From Clostridiales bacterium (GTDB taxonomy: Bacteria; Bacillota; Clostridia; Christensenellales; DTU072): DNA of 47,335 nucleotides. Below the pieces are notes generated by a model that was given only the letters and a program-made list of their open reading frames with translations, did no database searches and had not been told where the DNA came from. Every line of letters starts with the position of its first letter. Within the stretch, counting starts at the first letter, position 1. The stretch is from the NCBI GenBank assembly GCA_012520515.1, contig JAAYOD010000044.1, forward strand, positions 1-47,335, in the 5' to 3' direction. Shown piece after piece: positions 1 to 14,100 of this stretch. The position numbers were made by a program, and so were the translations under genes.

Positions 1-113
1 AACTTAAAATTTTCATTTTCAGCCTTACACTTTATCTTATTATGTTACAATAAAAAACAAAATCCTATTCTTTAATTTTGCTACAATTACATTTACTGGA
101 TAAGGATTTAGTA

Positions 114-821
114 ATGAAAAAAGTAATATTGATTGTAATGATAATCTTTATAAATCTTATTGCCATGTTCTTTCCACAGCAAGAAGCCTTTGCTTTAGAC
201 TTTCCTTACATCGTGGTACAAGGGGAAGTCTGGCTGTTGGATAAAGAATCGGGTAACAGAATTTTTTTGCTGCCCGAAACTTATTATGCCAAAATAGAAA
301 ACTTAGACGATAATTATTACTATGTCAGCTTTAACGGCGTAAACGGCAAGGTGGACAAAACTAAAGTGTCGTCAGTTGGCTATCACGCCACACCCACTGG
401 CACTATTCAGGATATACAGATTGCGGAAAAGTATCGCATTTTTACAGGAATTAAGTTAAAAAGCACTATGGATAGCGGTGGCGAAGATATTGAAGTGCCT
501 ACAAGCGAAAGCTTGATATTCTTAGGAAAATATCCATCGGGTGAGATGTGGTACTATGTAAAGTATAACGAAACTTGCGGCTATATAAGGGCAGAGTTTA
601 CCAATCAACCCAATTTAGTTATACCTAGCTTTGTGCCAGAGCAAAAACCGCAAGCAGATGTAGAGCCAGGGCCAGATAATTCAGACAGCAAAGTAAAGGT
701 GACGCCCAACCTTGTAAAGATATTGGTAATATCGGGGCTTTGCGTAGGGCTTGCCATTATTATTATACTTATCTTTAGACCATACAAAAATAAAAACAAC
801 CGCTACTACTATGAAGAATAA
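114..821 (+). CDS. Secreted SH3-like protein with C-terminal membrane anchor
   Basis: I place the start at the ATG at 114, which reads MKKVIL and has AAGGA seven bases upstream; an in-frame ATG at 78 would add 12 residues ahead of the signal peptide. The 235-residue product has a signal peptide (about 1-27, small residues before FALD), then two stretches that look like bacterial SH3 folds (about 30-90 and 108-165, with WYYVKY and GYIR strand motifs). A Pro/Asp-rich linker follows, then one membrane helix near 201-221 and a short basic/Tyr-rich cytoplasmic tail. It is probably held in the membrane with the SH3-like part facing the cell wall. No enzyme domain is visible, so a wall-binding or sensing role is inference. 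A lipoprotein gene lies 90 bases downstream on the same strand. Confidence 0.7.
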   Translation: MKKVILIVMIIFINLIAMFFPQQEAFALDFPYIVVQGEVWLLDKESGNRIFLLPETYYAKIENLDDNYYYVSFNGVNGKVDKTKVSSVGYHATPTGTIQDIQIAEKYRIFTGIKLKSTMDSGGEDIEVPTSESLIFLGKYPSGEMWYYVKYNETCGYIRAEFTNQPNLVIPSFVPEQKPQADVEPGPDNSDSKVKVTPNLVKILVISGLCVGLAIIIILIFRPYKNKNNRYYYEE

Positions 822-876
822 ATAGTTTTAGGATAAAATTACCTAGACTTTTTTGCCTTGTTTTAGGCGCATTTTA

Positions 877-905
877 TATACAGTAATATAAAACTATGTT
901 ATAAT
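877..905 (+). promoter_or_regulatory. Candidate promoter almost touching the next start codon
   Basis: A perfect TATAAT lies at 900-905, with TATACA (4 of 6 matches to TTGACA) 17 bases upstream at 877-882. If used, transcription would begin within a base or two of the ATG at 912, giving a leaderless or near-leaderless mRNA. That fits the absence of any Shine-Dalgarno sequence before 912. An alternative is TTGCCT at 853-858 with TATATA at 875-880. Confidence 0.35.
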
Positions 906-911
906 ACCAAT

Positions 912-2900
912 ATGAAAACTAAGCGTATTGTGTTTCTTTTTGCAATAATACTGGTTTTGCTAACTGTCTTAGCTGGCTGTGACAATGTGCGCAAGCTATC
1001 TTTTTCCCATGACGAATACACTGTGATAAGCGGTATTGAGTTTATACCGCAAGTAAAAATCAGACCAAAAAAAGCAGAGTATGAACTATCCACAAGCAAC
1101 ATAACCATAGCAAAAGTAAAGGACAAAACTACCATAATCACTTTGCGCGAAGGTATAGTGGATATAACAGTTACAAGCGGCGAAAAGTCAGCTACTTGTA
1201 CGCTTTATGTTGACGACAATATAGAGTACGACTCCGACAATGTTAAGTTTGCCGACACAGTTACGGTAAATTTTATAATTACTAACTATGAACTTGCCAA
1301 CCTTAATTCCCAATCTTACGGCACGCCAATTTTGGTAATTAAGGGCGGATATCTAAACTTGCCCACAGAGCCTTATATAAAAGGCTATATTGTGCATCAC
1401 TGGTACACCGATAGAGAATGTACCAAAAAGTTTGACCAAAGCAGTGAAATAAATAGCAATTTAACACTTTTTGCCTACCTAGAGCAAAGGGAAACAAGTT
1501 TTGTCATAAAAGACGGGCTTATTGCTGGACTAACTTATGACAACTTGCCCCATAGTGTGTTGGATTTGCCCCAATTTACCCCTAACGGCACAGAAATTAT
1601 TGGCATTGCCGATAACGCCTTTTATAACGACCACCAAATTGTTACGGTAAACATTCCTTATACCTACAAAACTATTGGCGATAGCGCATTTGCAGGGTGT
1701 AAAAACTTAACTGATGTTAATTTTGTAGGCGGTCAAAGCCAGCTTGAAGTGGTGGGCATAAACGCATTTGGGGTGGTAAAAAATGAGCTTGGAAAAGAAA
1801 TAGCGTGGGTAGAAAAATTATCGTCGCTTAGCTTGCCGTCTAGCGTTTATGAAGTGGGTGCATATGCATTTTATAAGTGCCAAAACTTAGCCTTGAACGG
1901 CATACCTAGCGCCATTGATAAAGTGCGACAATACGCTTTTGCCTACACCAAGATAAACAATGTGGATTTTGATAGTGTCACTGAAATTTTAGAAGGGGCG
2001 TTTTTTGGCTGTAAAGAACTAGATAGCGTCTATAATACGCATAATGTAACACAATGCTACCAATACGCATTTGACGACACAAAGCTATATTCAGATGCCA
2101 ACTCTAAGTACCTTAATTCAATTCCAAGAAAAGACCAATATGCTGTATTTTATGCCGATACCATTGCTTTTGGTATAAACAACCGATATAGCAATTTGTA
2201 CGGAACGGGCGATATTATTCTTAAAGAAAGCTGTACCCTTATAGCCGATAAAGCATTTTTTGGAAGCTATTTAAAAAATCTTACCCTTTACCTTGATACA
2301 CAAAAAGCAAATCAAGTGTTAGACCAAAAAAGCTATGACTTTTTAGGTTTTGACATTATGGAAATAACGCTAGGCAACAAAATCGTTGTACCTCAAAGTA
2401 AAGTAAACGAATACAAATCAAGGTACTTAGAGTATGTAGACATCATTTGTTATCAAGACATTAAGGAGTTTTTAATTGAAGAGGCTGTAAACTTTGGAGA
2501 GCATAAAGTGCTAGTTTTTGAAAATGAAAATGGCGCAAAAAGCTACCACTATCACAGGTATACAGGCGACGCAAAAATTGTCAGTCTAGAGAGTTTAGGG
2601 TACGCTGGCGCAACCTTTACAAGAATATCACAATTTGCCTTTAGTAATTTAGATACCTTAGAAGAACTAAACTTTTCCAATGTGGAAAATATAGCGCCGC
2701 TTGCCATAACTTCAAGCTGTGTAAACCTTAAAAAAATTGATTTAACAAACTGCGTAACTGTGCCAACAGTTTCACGCGATAGCTTTCAAATAAGCGCACT
2801 TGACAATTGCAAAATCTATGTTAAAAGTGCCGACTTAATAAGTTATCAAAACGCGTGGCAAAGCTTTGCTACAATGGTAAGTAAGCTAGTTGGAGTTTAA
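912..2900 (+). CDS. BspA-type leucine-rich-repeat surface lipoprotein
   Basis: The 662-residue product starts with a lipoprotein signal peptide ending in the lipobox LAGC, so Cys23 should be lipidated and the protein tethered to the outer face of the membrane. Residues of about 30-105 resemble a bacterial Ig-like (Big_2) domain. Residues of about 120-195 resemble a Listeria-Bacteroides (InlB B-type) repeat ending in HHWYTDRECTKKFD. From about 215 onward there are degenerate LRR_5 units of the BspA type, such as IADNAFYNDHQIVTVNIP and IGDSAFAGCKNLTDV. Such proteins are usually adhesins or host/neighbour-contact proteins; that role is inference here. There is no SD upstream, so the start depends on the lipoprotein signal and the ATG position. 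A terminator follows, and the gene is convergent with groL. Confidence 0.85.
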   Translation: MKTKRIVFLFAIILVLLTVLAGCDNVRKLSFSHDEYTVISGIEFIPQVKIRPKKAEYELSTSNITIAKVKDKTTIITLREGIVDITVTSGEKSATCTLYVDDNIEYDSDNVKFADTVTVNFIITNYELANLNSQSYGTPILVIKGGYLNLPTEPYIKGYIVHHWYTDRECTKKFDQSSEINSNLTLFAYLEQRETSFVIKDGLIAGLTYDNLPHSVLDLPQFTPNGTEIIGIADNAFYNDHQIVTVNIPYTYKTIGDSAFAGCKNLTDVNFVGGQSQLEVVGINAFGVVKNELGKEIAWVEKLSSLSLPSSVYEVGAYAFYKCQNLALNGIPSAIDKVRQYAFAYTKINNVDFDSVTEILEGAFFGCKELDSVYNTHNVTQCYQYAFDDTKLYSDANSKYLNSIPRKDQYAVFYADTIAFGINNRYSNLYGTGDIILKESCTLIADKAFFGSYLKNLTLYLDTQKANQVLDQKSYDFLGFDIMEITLGNKIVVPQSKVNEYKSRYLEYVDIICYQDIKEFLIEEAVNFGEHKVLVFENENGAKSYHYHRYTGDAKIVSLESLGYAGATFTRISQFAFSNLDTLEELNFSNVENIAPLAITSSCVNLKKIDLTNCVTVPTVSRDSFQISALDNCKIYVKSADLISYQNAWQSFATMVSKLVGV

Positions 2901-2917
2901 TATAAAATGTTAGTTAA

Positions 2918-2957
2918 TAAAAAAGGCTTCTAAATTTTAGAAGCCTTTTCATTTTTT
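2918..2957. terminator. Bidirectional intrinsic terminator between convergent genes
   Basis: AAAAGGCTTCT at 2921-2931 pairs with AGAAGCCTTTT at 2939-2949 around an A/T loop. A T-run follows on the plus strand (2952-2958), and an A-run precedes the stem, giving a T-run for minus-strand transcripts. It can end both the lipoprotein gene and groL. Confidence 0.9.
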
Positions 2958-2971
2958 TGGTAATTTAGGAA

Positions 2972-4901
<1,930 letters not shown>

Positions 4902-4934
4902 ATCTCCTCCTTGAAGTAATAAATTTTTTATGAA

Positions 4935-4961
4935 TTAGCAGTCAAGCCATCTGATTGCTAA
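4935..4961 (-). promoter_or_regulatory. CIRCE-like HrcA operator upstream of groES
   Basis: The sequence is TTAGCAGTC, nine bases, then GATTGCTAA, which is the exact 9-9-9 layout of CIRCE (TTAGCACTC-N9-GAGTGCTAA). Each arm has one change from consensus at its inner part, and the arms differ from perfect symmetry at one position. It lies at the predicted groES transcription start, where HrcA would block transcription. Confidence 0.9.
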
Positions 4962-4966
4962 AATGT

Positions 4967-4995
4967 ATTATAACACCAACATTTTGTATTGACAA
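4967..4995 (-). promoter_or_regulatory. Sigma-A-type promoter of groES-groEL
   Basis: Read on the minus strand, TTGTCA (4995-4990) and TATAAT (4972-4967) are separated by exactly 17 bases. The predicted start near 4960 falls inside the CIRCE-like operator, the expected arrangement for HrcA repression. Confidence 0.88.
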
Positions 4996-5104
4996 GCAAA
5001 ATTTACAATAAATTTCCAAATTCATCTTTTATAGCGCTCAAATTGAGGTTGATAAAGGCAGTAAAAATCACTTTGTTTGACCTTAATTTTTGCTTTCTAG
5101 GCTG

Positions 5105-5133
5105 TTGACATCGGCACATATATATAGTAATAT
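5105..5133 (+). promoter_or_regulatory. Candidate promoter of the giant surface protein gene
   Basis: A perfect TTGACA at 5105-5110 is followed after 17 bases by TAATAT at 5128-5133. The predicted start near 5140 leaves a short leader containing AAGGAG at 5150-5155, nine bases before the ATG at 5165. The promoter diverges from the groES promoter; the roughly 100 bases between them show no other clear element. Confidence 0.65.
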
Positions 5134-5164
5134 ATATTTGTAACTTTATAAGGAGTAATTAGGT

Positions 5165-8100
5165 ATGCCTAAGACTTGTTGCAACAAATTCAGATTAAGA
5201 TATGTCTTTATAGCCCCGTTGTTGTTGGCGTTTATAATTATAGGCATTATTTTATCGGGATATACGGCGCAAAATGGCATTAATTTGACTGCCAACGCTG
5301 CAGTTCCTTCCCAGTACACCAATTTACTTACCAATCGCGGACTAAACATCTATGACACCGTGCCTTTCCGCGGCACTCACACTTACGACAACTTGCTTAC
5401 AAGCCATGACCACTCTTACACTGATGACACTAGTTATGGTGATTTTATCTTTAACAACATTAACAATATTCATGTGTCTACCCAAGTTACTGACCAAGGT
5501 TTTCCTGCGCTGAAATATGCCAATGTGCCAAAAGGGCAAAACCGCTCTTATGACTCAAGCAATCCAAGCACCTATGACACTTATGAGCATATGGGCTTTA
5601 TGTATAACAATCCAGACGAAGTGCCAGAAAACGCTAGCATTGTTGTAAATGTGCCAATTTTGTCTGGCTCTAACTTATTTAAGGCAATTAATGACCCTAT
5701 GCTAAATGTTAGGATTCACGCTTACGCCAATATGCTTAATATGGGCACAGGAGACGGCACAGACTATGCAAGCGCCACCATTACTTATAACAATGGCACG
5801 CAGTCTACACCCGTTAGCAAGTCCAGAACAGTAAGTTTTCCAGAATCGCCTTACTCTGATAGAGATTATGAGTATACTATGAGCGAATCAATAACGCTGT
5901 CAGAATGCCATGACGGCGCATACATACAGTACACTTTAGACAATTTTGACAAACGGGGCGCAAACTATGTAATGAATATTTCTAAGTTTGCTTTCCGCAT
6001 TACGATATCTGTCACCAACTTTACTTTTAAAGACCCGCAACCTAGCGACATAAAGGTAATAGACGCTGACGGCACGCGCGACAGCATGGCAACTGCCGAT
6101 ATGGTAAAAAGGGGAGATATCATATTTATAAGCACTCAGCTACAAATAAACGACAGCTATTTGTCGGTAAATACCGGAGTTGCAGGAGATACTAACGACG
6201 CAGGCAGATTTTATAGAAACCTAATGCTTAATGCTGAACTAGGCACAGCAAGGACAAGCACTAAGTATCTTCCTGGCACTGATTACTTGATGGAAGGCGT
6301 TCCTACCTACACTAATAATGATATGGTGACATGGCAGTATGACAAGGTGGCGCTGACTAGAATTTATAGTTTTACAGACGAAAACGGTGTTTATCATGAC
6401 CTAACTAGCGGATATGACGCTTTGCAAGCTGCCTTTTATGTGAATGACTCCACTAGGGATACTGTTCACATAAAATGCAGTATGAGAGATGCCTACGGCA
6501 CTGTTATACTTGGCGAAAACGACATACAAGGCACTAACTCTGGGCGGCTTTTTTCCTATGTCATAGACAGCCAGCTTCCAAATGCGCCCTACCTTGACAC
6601 TTCGTCAGTTTTTTATCAAAAATATATCACCAATAAAGATTACTATACCAAAATTTCTGGCTACAACCGCGTATTAGACTCTTATGGCAGCAGCCAGATA
6701 GAAAGCGTAACTATTGGCACGCCCCAAGAAGGCAGCGATGCCACTGTAAGTTCGCAAACAACTTCACTGCAAGGACTAAGCGGAGAGATAGTCTATTATA
6801 GAGTTACTAGGCTAGAGAGAGAGCCGAACCACTATACAGCAGAGCCATTTACCAAAGAGCAAGCAACAGGTATTTATTGCTTAACCCAGCCTACGCTTAG
6901 CCTTGTTAATGACAGGTATGTAATAACGGGACAAAATACCATTTATCAAGGTATGACTCTTATGCTAAGGCAAGGCGATTCGCCAGAAAACTACACCTAT
7001 CCAAAGCAAGGCATTTATAAGGTGGAGTTTATTACATACGACTATGTGGGCAACATTTCGCCCAATAGTTCAGCTGTTATTATAAGGGTGGATGTATCCG
7101 ATTATCAGTTTGAAGTGGTTACACAAATTGGCTCTACCGTAACGACGCTGGAAGATAACTCTTTTAACCTTGTCTACTATGCGCTAAACGACAACAATGT
7201 TTTAGAGCCTAGAAGCAACGCCACCTTTAAGCGTGGGGACAGAATTGTGTTACAGCTAGATTTTACCACCACAGGATATACAAAATATATCTTGACAATG
7301 TTCCGCACGCCAGCAGGGTATGAGCTAAACACATCGGAATTTCCTTATGATAATAACTTTGCGGTGTTTTTAACTAACACAGCGCAAAGTACGGCAATAC
7401 CTACCTTTACTTTATCCAATAACTACGCAGGCGACGAAAAAGCGCATAACCGAAAACTTATTTTGACATTTAAAAGGCGGGCGCAAATAGCGGTGTCTAA
7501 CGACATGCCTATCTATGAGCCAGGTGTGCCAAAGACGGTAAATACAATAGCGTCTATTGACGGCAAGCGCGTAACTAATATAACTATTGAAACTACTTAT
7601 TCAGAAACAAAGGACGGACCATACAGGGGCGTTTCGGAAAATTTCCCGGTAAACGCTGGCGAATACTATTATAGGTGCGTTATAAACAGCAGTGACTACT
7701 ATGGCTTTGTAAGCGGCACGATGACCATAGTAAAAGCAACGCCAGTAATTTCGGAGCTTAGAATTTCGCCTATTGAGTATGGCGACAGTTTAGCTATAAG
7801 AGATACTGTCTTTAATACTTCGCTAAATCGCTTTGTTATGAGCGATACTATCTTTTGTAGTTATACTTATTTTGACGAAATATCGGGCACAAACAAAAAG
7901 ATAAGCGTAAGTAACCGTTCTAGCGACGGTGTCTATGGATATTTTTCAATCGCCGACCCGTTAAGCGGCAGCAATAACTACTTAAAGCCGTCAGCTGGCA
8001 CTATGAAAGTAAGAATAGTCTTTACTCCCATTATTATGGAAGACCAGTATACGCCAAAGTATGGCCCAGAAGGCAATTTTATTATAAACAATAACTACCG

Positions 8101-11100
8101 TTCTGTTACAGTATCCGATGTTAATTTGATAGTAAACCACTCTACCAATGTGCAAATGATGGTGTCTGGCATTAATGAAGAAGGGCAAGTAATTACCGAA
8201 TACACAGGCAGTCCGCAAAACATATCGGTAGACATAAGAGCAAATGATGATGGCAGAACGCTAATACTAAATGATTATATTATCTATACCTTTACCAATT
8301 TAGATACCGGCATTACTAATGCTGTTGTGCCTACATCGGCTGGCAGGTATGCAGTTAATTATAGCCTTAATAAAAACCTATGCAACTATACAGGCAACTG
8401 GACGCAAGAGTTTATAATAGATAAGCGCAAGCTTTTGGTGATTTGCGACGATATCACTTCGGAATTCCAAAGAGAAGTACGCCCGTCGGCAACGGCAAAA
8501 TACTATTATTCGGGCGGTTCTACTGATTATTATGGCTTAAACTATGACATTTCATATTATTTTTATAATGATATAACAAAGACTAAAGCTGAAATTGCAG
8601 TAGAGCAAAATTTAGTGCCAAACACCCAAGAATTTATGTTTAATAATATACCGTGGGTGGCAGGCAGGTATGTGGCAAGAATAACTATTAATGAAACCAA
8701 TTTTACCAATGAAAACGACTGCTTAATTGTATACACCATAAATAAGGTGACAGCTTTAGATAATCCTTACTTAACGGCGGAATATCCCCACCTTAACTGG
8801 ACTACATCGACATCGGGCTACCATATAGATTATTTGCAACCGTTAAAGGCAATTTCTATTGCTACCAATCAAAATACCTACTTGCAATATAGCTATCACT
8901 ATATGGACCTTGGCAAAGTTAAATATAGCTGGCAAAAAATTCAAGGTAAGTTTATTGTGGCAAAAGAGCGTTATATAGGCGATTATAGTCCGCAATCGGT
9001 AGATGACTTTGTGGAAACGCAAAGAGAGTACGCTGGCTTGAATGCTGGGCAACATTCTCTTTATCTATACTTTGTGCCCGACCATGAAAACCTGCCCAAC
9101 TTTAACTTGCTTGACATTTCTTGCACCATAAATGTAGGCAAGGCAAAACCTATTTTTTCCGACATAGAAGCAAGCGCAATTACTTATGGCACAAGAGTGC
9201 AAAGCATAGACGATATTACCTTATCAAAAGATGCGGCAAACAAAAAAGCTGTCAAGTTTAAGCTGTATAATGACCCTGAGCTGGGTATGCAATATTACTA
9301 CTTGCCAGAGGACCAGTATACATTTAGCTTATTTACCACTTCTACCCCTGTGCTTCCTGCTGGCAATAATAATGTTATTATTACCTTTAATCCTCTAGAT
9401 ACCAACAACTTTATGAAAGATAACGGCACAGTATCAGTTACGGTAAACAAAAAGACTTTGGATATAGATTTTGCGCAAAACGCAAACTATGACGAACAAT
9501 CTAATTGTTATATTTATCCATATAAAGCCTATCAAAATTCTCAAAGAGTATTAAAAACCTCTCAGCTTGTAAACGCTAGCGACAATCCGCAAGGCGCATA
9601 TACTTATTATATATTTGATTTAAATAATGAAGATAACAATTATAAAGGGGAAAGATACTTAGACTCTACGCTTATTGTGGGCAAGTATATAGTAGAGTAC
9701 ACCATAAATGACAACAACTATCAAGGCAGTAACTACTATACGGTAGAGATTATTAAAGATAGCGTAAGAAGAACAGCAGACCCAATAATTAGCTTGGCGG
9801 CAACGGCGGTAAGCTATGGCAAGCTTATGAGCGCAGTTAGCTTTAGCGGCGGCTCTATGCTGTCTATTGCCACAGGACAAAAGATAGAAGGCGCTTACCA
9901 CTTTAACTATGAACCTGGCACTGTTTTTGATAAAATGGGCACTCAAAGCCTTAAGCTAAGGTTTGTGCCCCACGATACCCATAACTATAATATCTATGAG
10001 GGCAATGAAAGCGGAGATTATAGAATAACAGTTAATGTATCAAGAGCCGACATTTCAGCAGACCTTACTCTTGATGTGCCTGAAAACTTAGTGTATGGCG
10101 ATGTCGCGCACGACTGGGACTTTGAAGGCGTTAGTTATACTGCGCCCATTTATACCAATGGCGAAGTTTTTGCTACCAGCAAAATTGACGAAACATATAG
10201 ATTTATAGATGGCGTATTTTCCATAAATAATAGACCAATGACTGGCTACTTTAATGCAGGGGTATATGATGTTACCTTTACAGTGAAAGAAGATAGCCAA
10301 GTACAAATTTATTATAAAGGAAGCGTAACGGTTTCTATGCGCATTGCCAAACAAAAGGCTGTTATGGTGGTGGAAGAAAACCAAAAGACCTTTGATAACA
10401 AACGACAAGGCGCAACGGTGGGAGTTTTCTTAGCAATTGTAGAGGGCGAAACAGTAACTCAAGGCCCAAGGCTGTCAGAGTCTGTCACGCAGGTATTTTA
10501 TAAAAATGGCATACGCCTTGCCAATATGCCATTGGAAATTGGCGAATATACAGTAGAGATATTTTTGCAAAGCCTTAACTATGAATATGTCTATGGGCAA
10601 ACGCTAACAAGTTCTTTTACCATCAAAGTAGACGAGAAGCAAATTATTATTAATAACCTTAATCAAGTGTATTCCTTGCCAAGACCGCTAGGGGTGTCTT
10701 TAGGTATAAATAATGCCGTTTATACTTTGCGTTACTATGATAGCATAACTGAAACAGAGTATAGCGTGATGCCTATAAATGCAGGCAGTTATGATGTGCA
10801 TTTGGTGTTTGACGCAGCTAGCAACAACGGCTATCAGGCAACTGTTGTGTACAAAGACAAGCTTGTTATAGAAAAATATACCGCGCAAATATTGACTAGC
10901 GAAGTAATAAGCACCGTTTATACAGGCAAGCCTTACCTAATTAGCGTAAGGACAGAGCCTTACAACTTGCCTTTTAGCGTGACATACCGTAAGCAAGGGG
11001 AAGAAGAGTTTACACCAGTTGAAACTCTAGAGGCAAACACAGGCGACGGCTATCATGAAGTAAAGTTTTTTATAAACAGCGCAAACTATAAGGGCGAAAA

Positions 11101-14100
11101 GATAATTAAGTACTACATAATCCCAGCACAGCTTACAATTGGCAGTCACCCTGTATTTGACAGCTATACCTATAATACCGACATTCAGCCTAGTGTTTTA
11201 GCGCAAGGCGAAGTTAGGTTTGGCTATGACAAAATTATAGAAAATGGCCTTTATGAAATTCCTTTAGAGAGTATAAAGTATCTTGACACAGGCACTTATA
11301 TAGTAAATTATAACTTTACCGCCTATAATGAACTAGGACAGGTGGACACTAACTATAAGGTAGCCACAGGCAGAACAACGATTAATATTGTAAAACAAGA
11401 AATTGACGGGCAAAACATCATTATTCCTGACGATGTGCCTTTAAGTGTGCAGTTTAATAACAGTTATCACTATGTGTATGCTGTATTTTGCAAAAATGAC
11501 GGACTATGCGACTGCCATAGCTATTATGACGCCTCCAATATAGATAAAGATGGACTTATCTATAATATAAATTCCAACAATAAAGACTTGCGCATAAGGA
11601 TAAGATACAACGGTATATCAGACCCAGCGCTTAGCAGGGGCGAATACATAATAAGCGCTTATATTGAGTCCAAAAACTACACTGGAAGCGTAGTATTTGA
11701 CAAAAAACTTGTGGTGGAAAAAGGAGTGCCAGAAGTTAGAGTTAAGCCAAGTGTAGCTACCAATGTGGACTTAGAGATAAAAAAGGCGGGCGACAGCTAT
11801 GTTTATCCCACGCTAACTAGCGATGATATCATAGGCGGAGAAGCCTTTATTAAAAACACTAGCATTAGAATTGGCGGTTTCTTTACTATTATAGCAGGAC
11901 AACAGCTTAATAAAGCCAATATAAATCTAGTGCGTATATTATTTACCCCAGATGACAGTCAAAACTTTAACGCGGTAGAAGTTACCATAGTGGTAAATGT
12001 AGTGGGCATTAATCCAATCAAAAATTCTGATGGTCAGCCTGTTGCAAAAGATGCCGATTGGACAGATTTAGTATTTGCTTGCAATGTAGACGGGCAAAGC
12101 TTTGCCAATGTAAAAATTGTAGCTGAGGCAAGCGGGGCAAGCTGTTATGGCGCAAAACTTAGCGACTTTGAGTTAAGGTTTATAAATGAACATAACGGCG
12201 CGCAAAATAACGATTATGCCCAAATAGGTCATTTAGTGTTTGTACAGCCTAATTATGTACCCGATGTAGGCGAACTTGTGGCAGTTAAATTTATTCCATT
12301 TGAAGAAAGCTATGGAAAGTGGTATAACGAAATGTACGGTATGTTAAGAGTGTCTGTAGAAAAAGCCGACGCGCCCCAGTCTTTTAGCTATAACTTGATT
12401 GCCTTTGACTCTAAATCGCTAAATGAAGATATGGTGTTTGAAATTTTAGACGACGGCAAAAAGATAGATTTAAAGGGCGGAAGCTTGACAATTTACACCG
12501 ATGAAAGCAAAACTGTTTTGTTTGACCTAAGTAGTAAAATTGAATACAAACAAGGACAGGATACCGTAGTATATATTGTTTATAAGTCCACTAATTATTG
12601 CGATATTGAAGGCTATGCTAAAGTCAATATCTATAATAGGATAATGGAAGTAGAAATAAATGTAGAATTCTTTACCAAAGAGTATACAGAAGAGCATGGC
12701 ATAACAGTAAGCGATTTAGCGCCCACAACTAATGTTATTGGAATAGATTATGAGGACATAAAGCTGGAGATTAGGGACAGTCAAGGCAATATCTCTGATG
12801 GCAAAAATATAGGCACATATAGCATTGTGCTTACCATTGACACTGGAGAATACTATGGGCAAAAAGAGATAGCGGAATTTACCGTTGTTAAAAAAGATAT
12901 ATCTAGCGAAATTTCCTTAGATAGATACTCATCTACCTATAATAATGTGATTTTGCCAACGGTTATGTATAAAGGAAGCGCATTAAATGCTAGCTACTAT
13001 ACGCTTTTATATAAGCAAGCCAACTTGTCAGACGGTGACTATTTGCAAACCATTGGCGAAGACGCGCAATCATACCATGTAAAAGTTAGCGTAAATTCTG
13101 AAAATTATTATGGCGACAAGGTGTTTACTTATGTAATTGAACCAATTAAGGTAAGGATAATAGCTTACAATAGAGAAGTGGTGTTTGGCTCTGTTGAATC
13201 AATGAGCGCGCCACCAGTTGAGTTTAGGTCGGCTACAAGTGAAGATACGCTTACCTTTGCCTATACCTTATATTATTATAATGATAACTACACCATGACC
13301 ACAGTTAAGCCGTCAGATGCTGGCGTGTATACTGTAAGATGTGTAATTAATGATACAAACTATATAGGAAACGGGACATATCCCTATCATGAATTTACCT
13401 ATACCATAACAAGTGCGCCTGTTATGATTTTTACTGCGCCCATTATATTGTCAGAAACGCAAAACAATGTCACCTACAATATAAAATACGGGCAAGCTTT
13501 GTCTGATATAAAAATGCAAGGCGGAGAGGCAAGACGAAATAATGTGCCTGTGGCTGGCGCTTTTAGCATAATAAACGCAAGTTATAGACCAGACGCTGGC
13601 AACTACACAATAAGCATATTGTTTACTCCTTATAATTCAAACTATGCAAGTGCGCAAACGACGGCGCAAATTGTGGTAGCAAAAGGGCAAGCGCAAGTAA
13701 TTGTGGATAACTTACACGCCAAATACAATGGTATATCCAAAAAAGATTGGATAAATGTAAGCGTTCAGCCATCAGGTGTGCAAGTTAGGATAGTTTATAC
13801 TAATAGTAAAGGCGATATAATACCAGAGCCTACAAACGCTGGCACATATTTTATACACGCTGTCAGCTTAAACGATAACTACAATGTAGCAATTAGCACA
13901 AGCGAAGACGGCTCTATGACGCCAAGGCTAGTAATAGCAAAAGCCAAAGTGCAAATGATAAATGGCGTCTATAATGTGCGTCCGCCTGAAGCTCTTAGCA
14001 TTTCTGCTGGCGACAGCTTGGCAAAGTCAAGTCTTACTCAAAAGCCAGGATATGGCGAAGTGTATTATGAAGGTTTTTCACAGCCTATTAATGGCTCATT

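Noticed and set aside
9659..10888. Antisense ORFs across the giant repeat gene
   Set aside because: They are chance open frames opposite a long AT-rich coding region, without start signals or recognisable domains.
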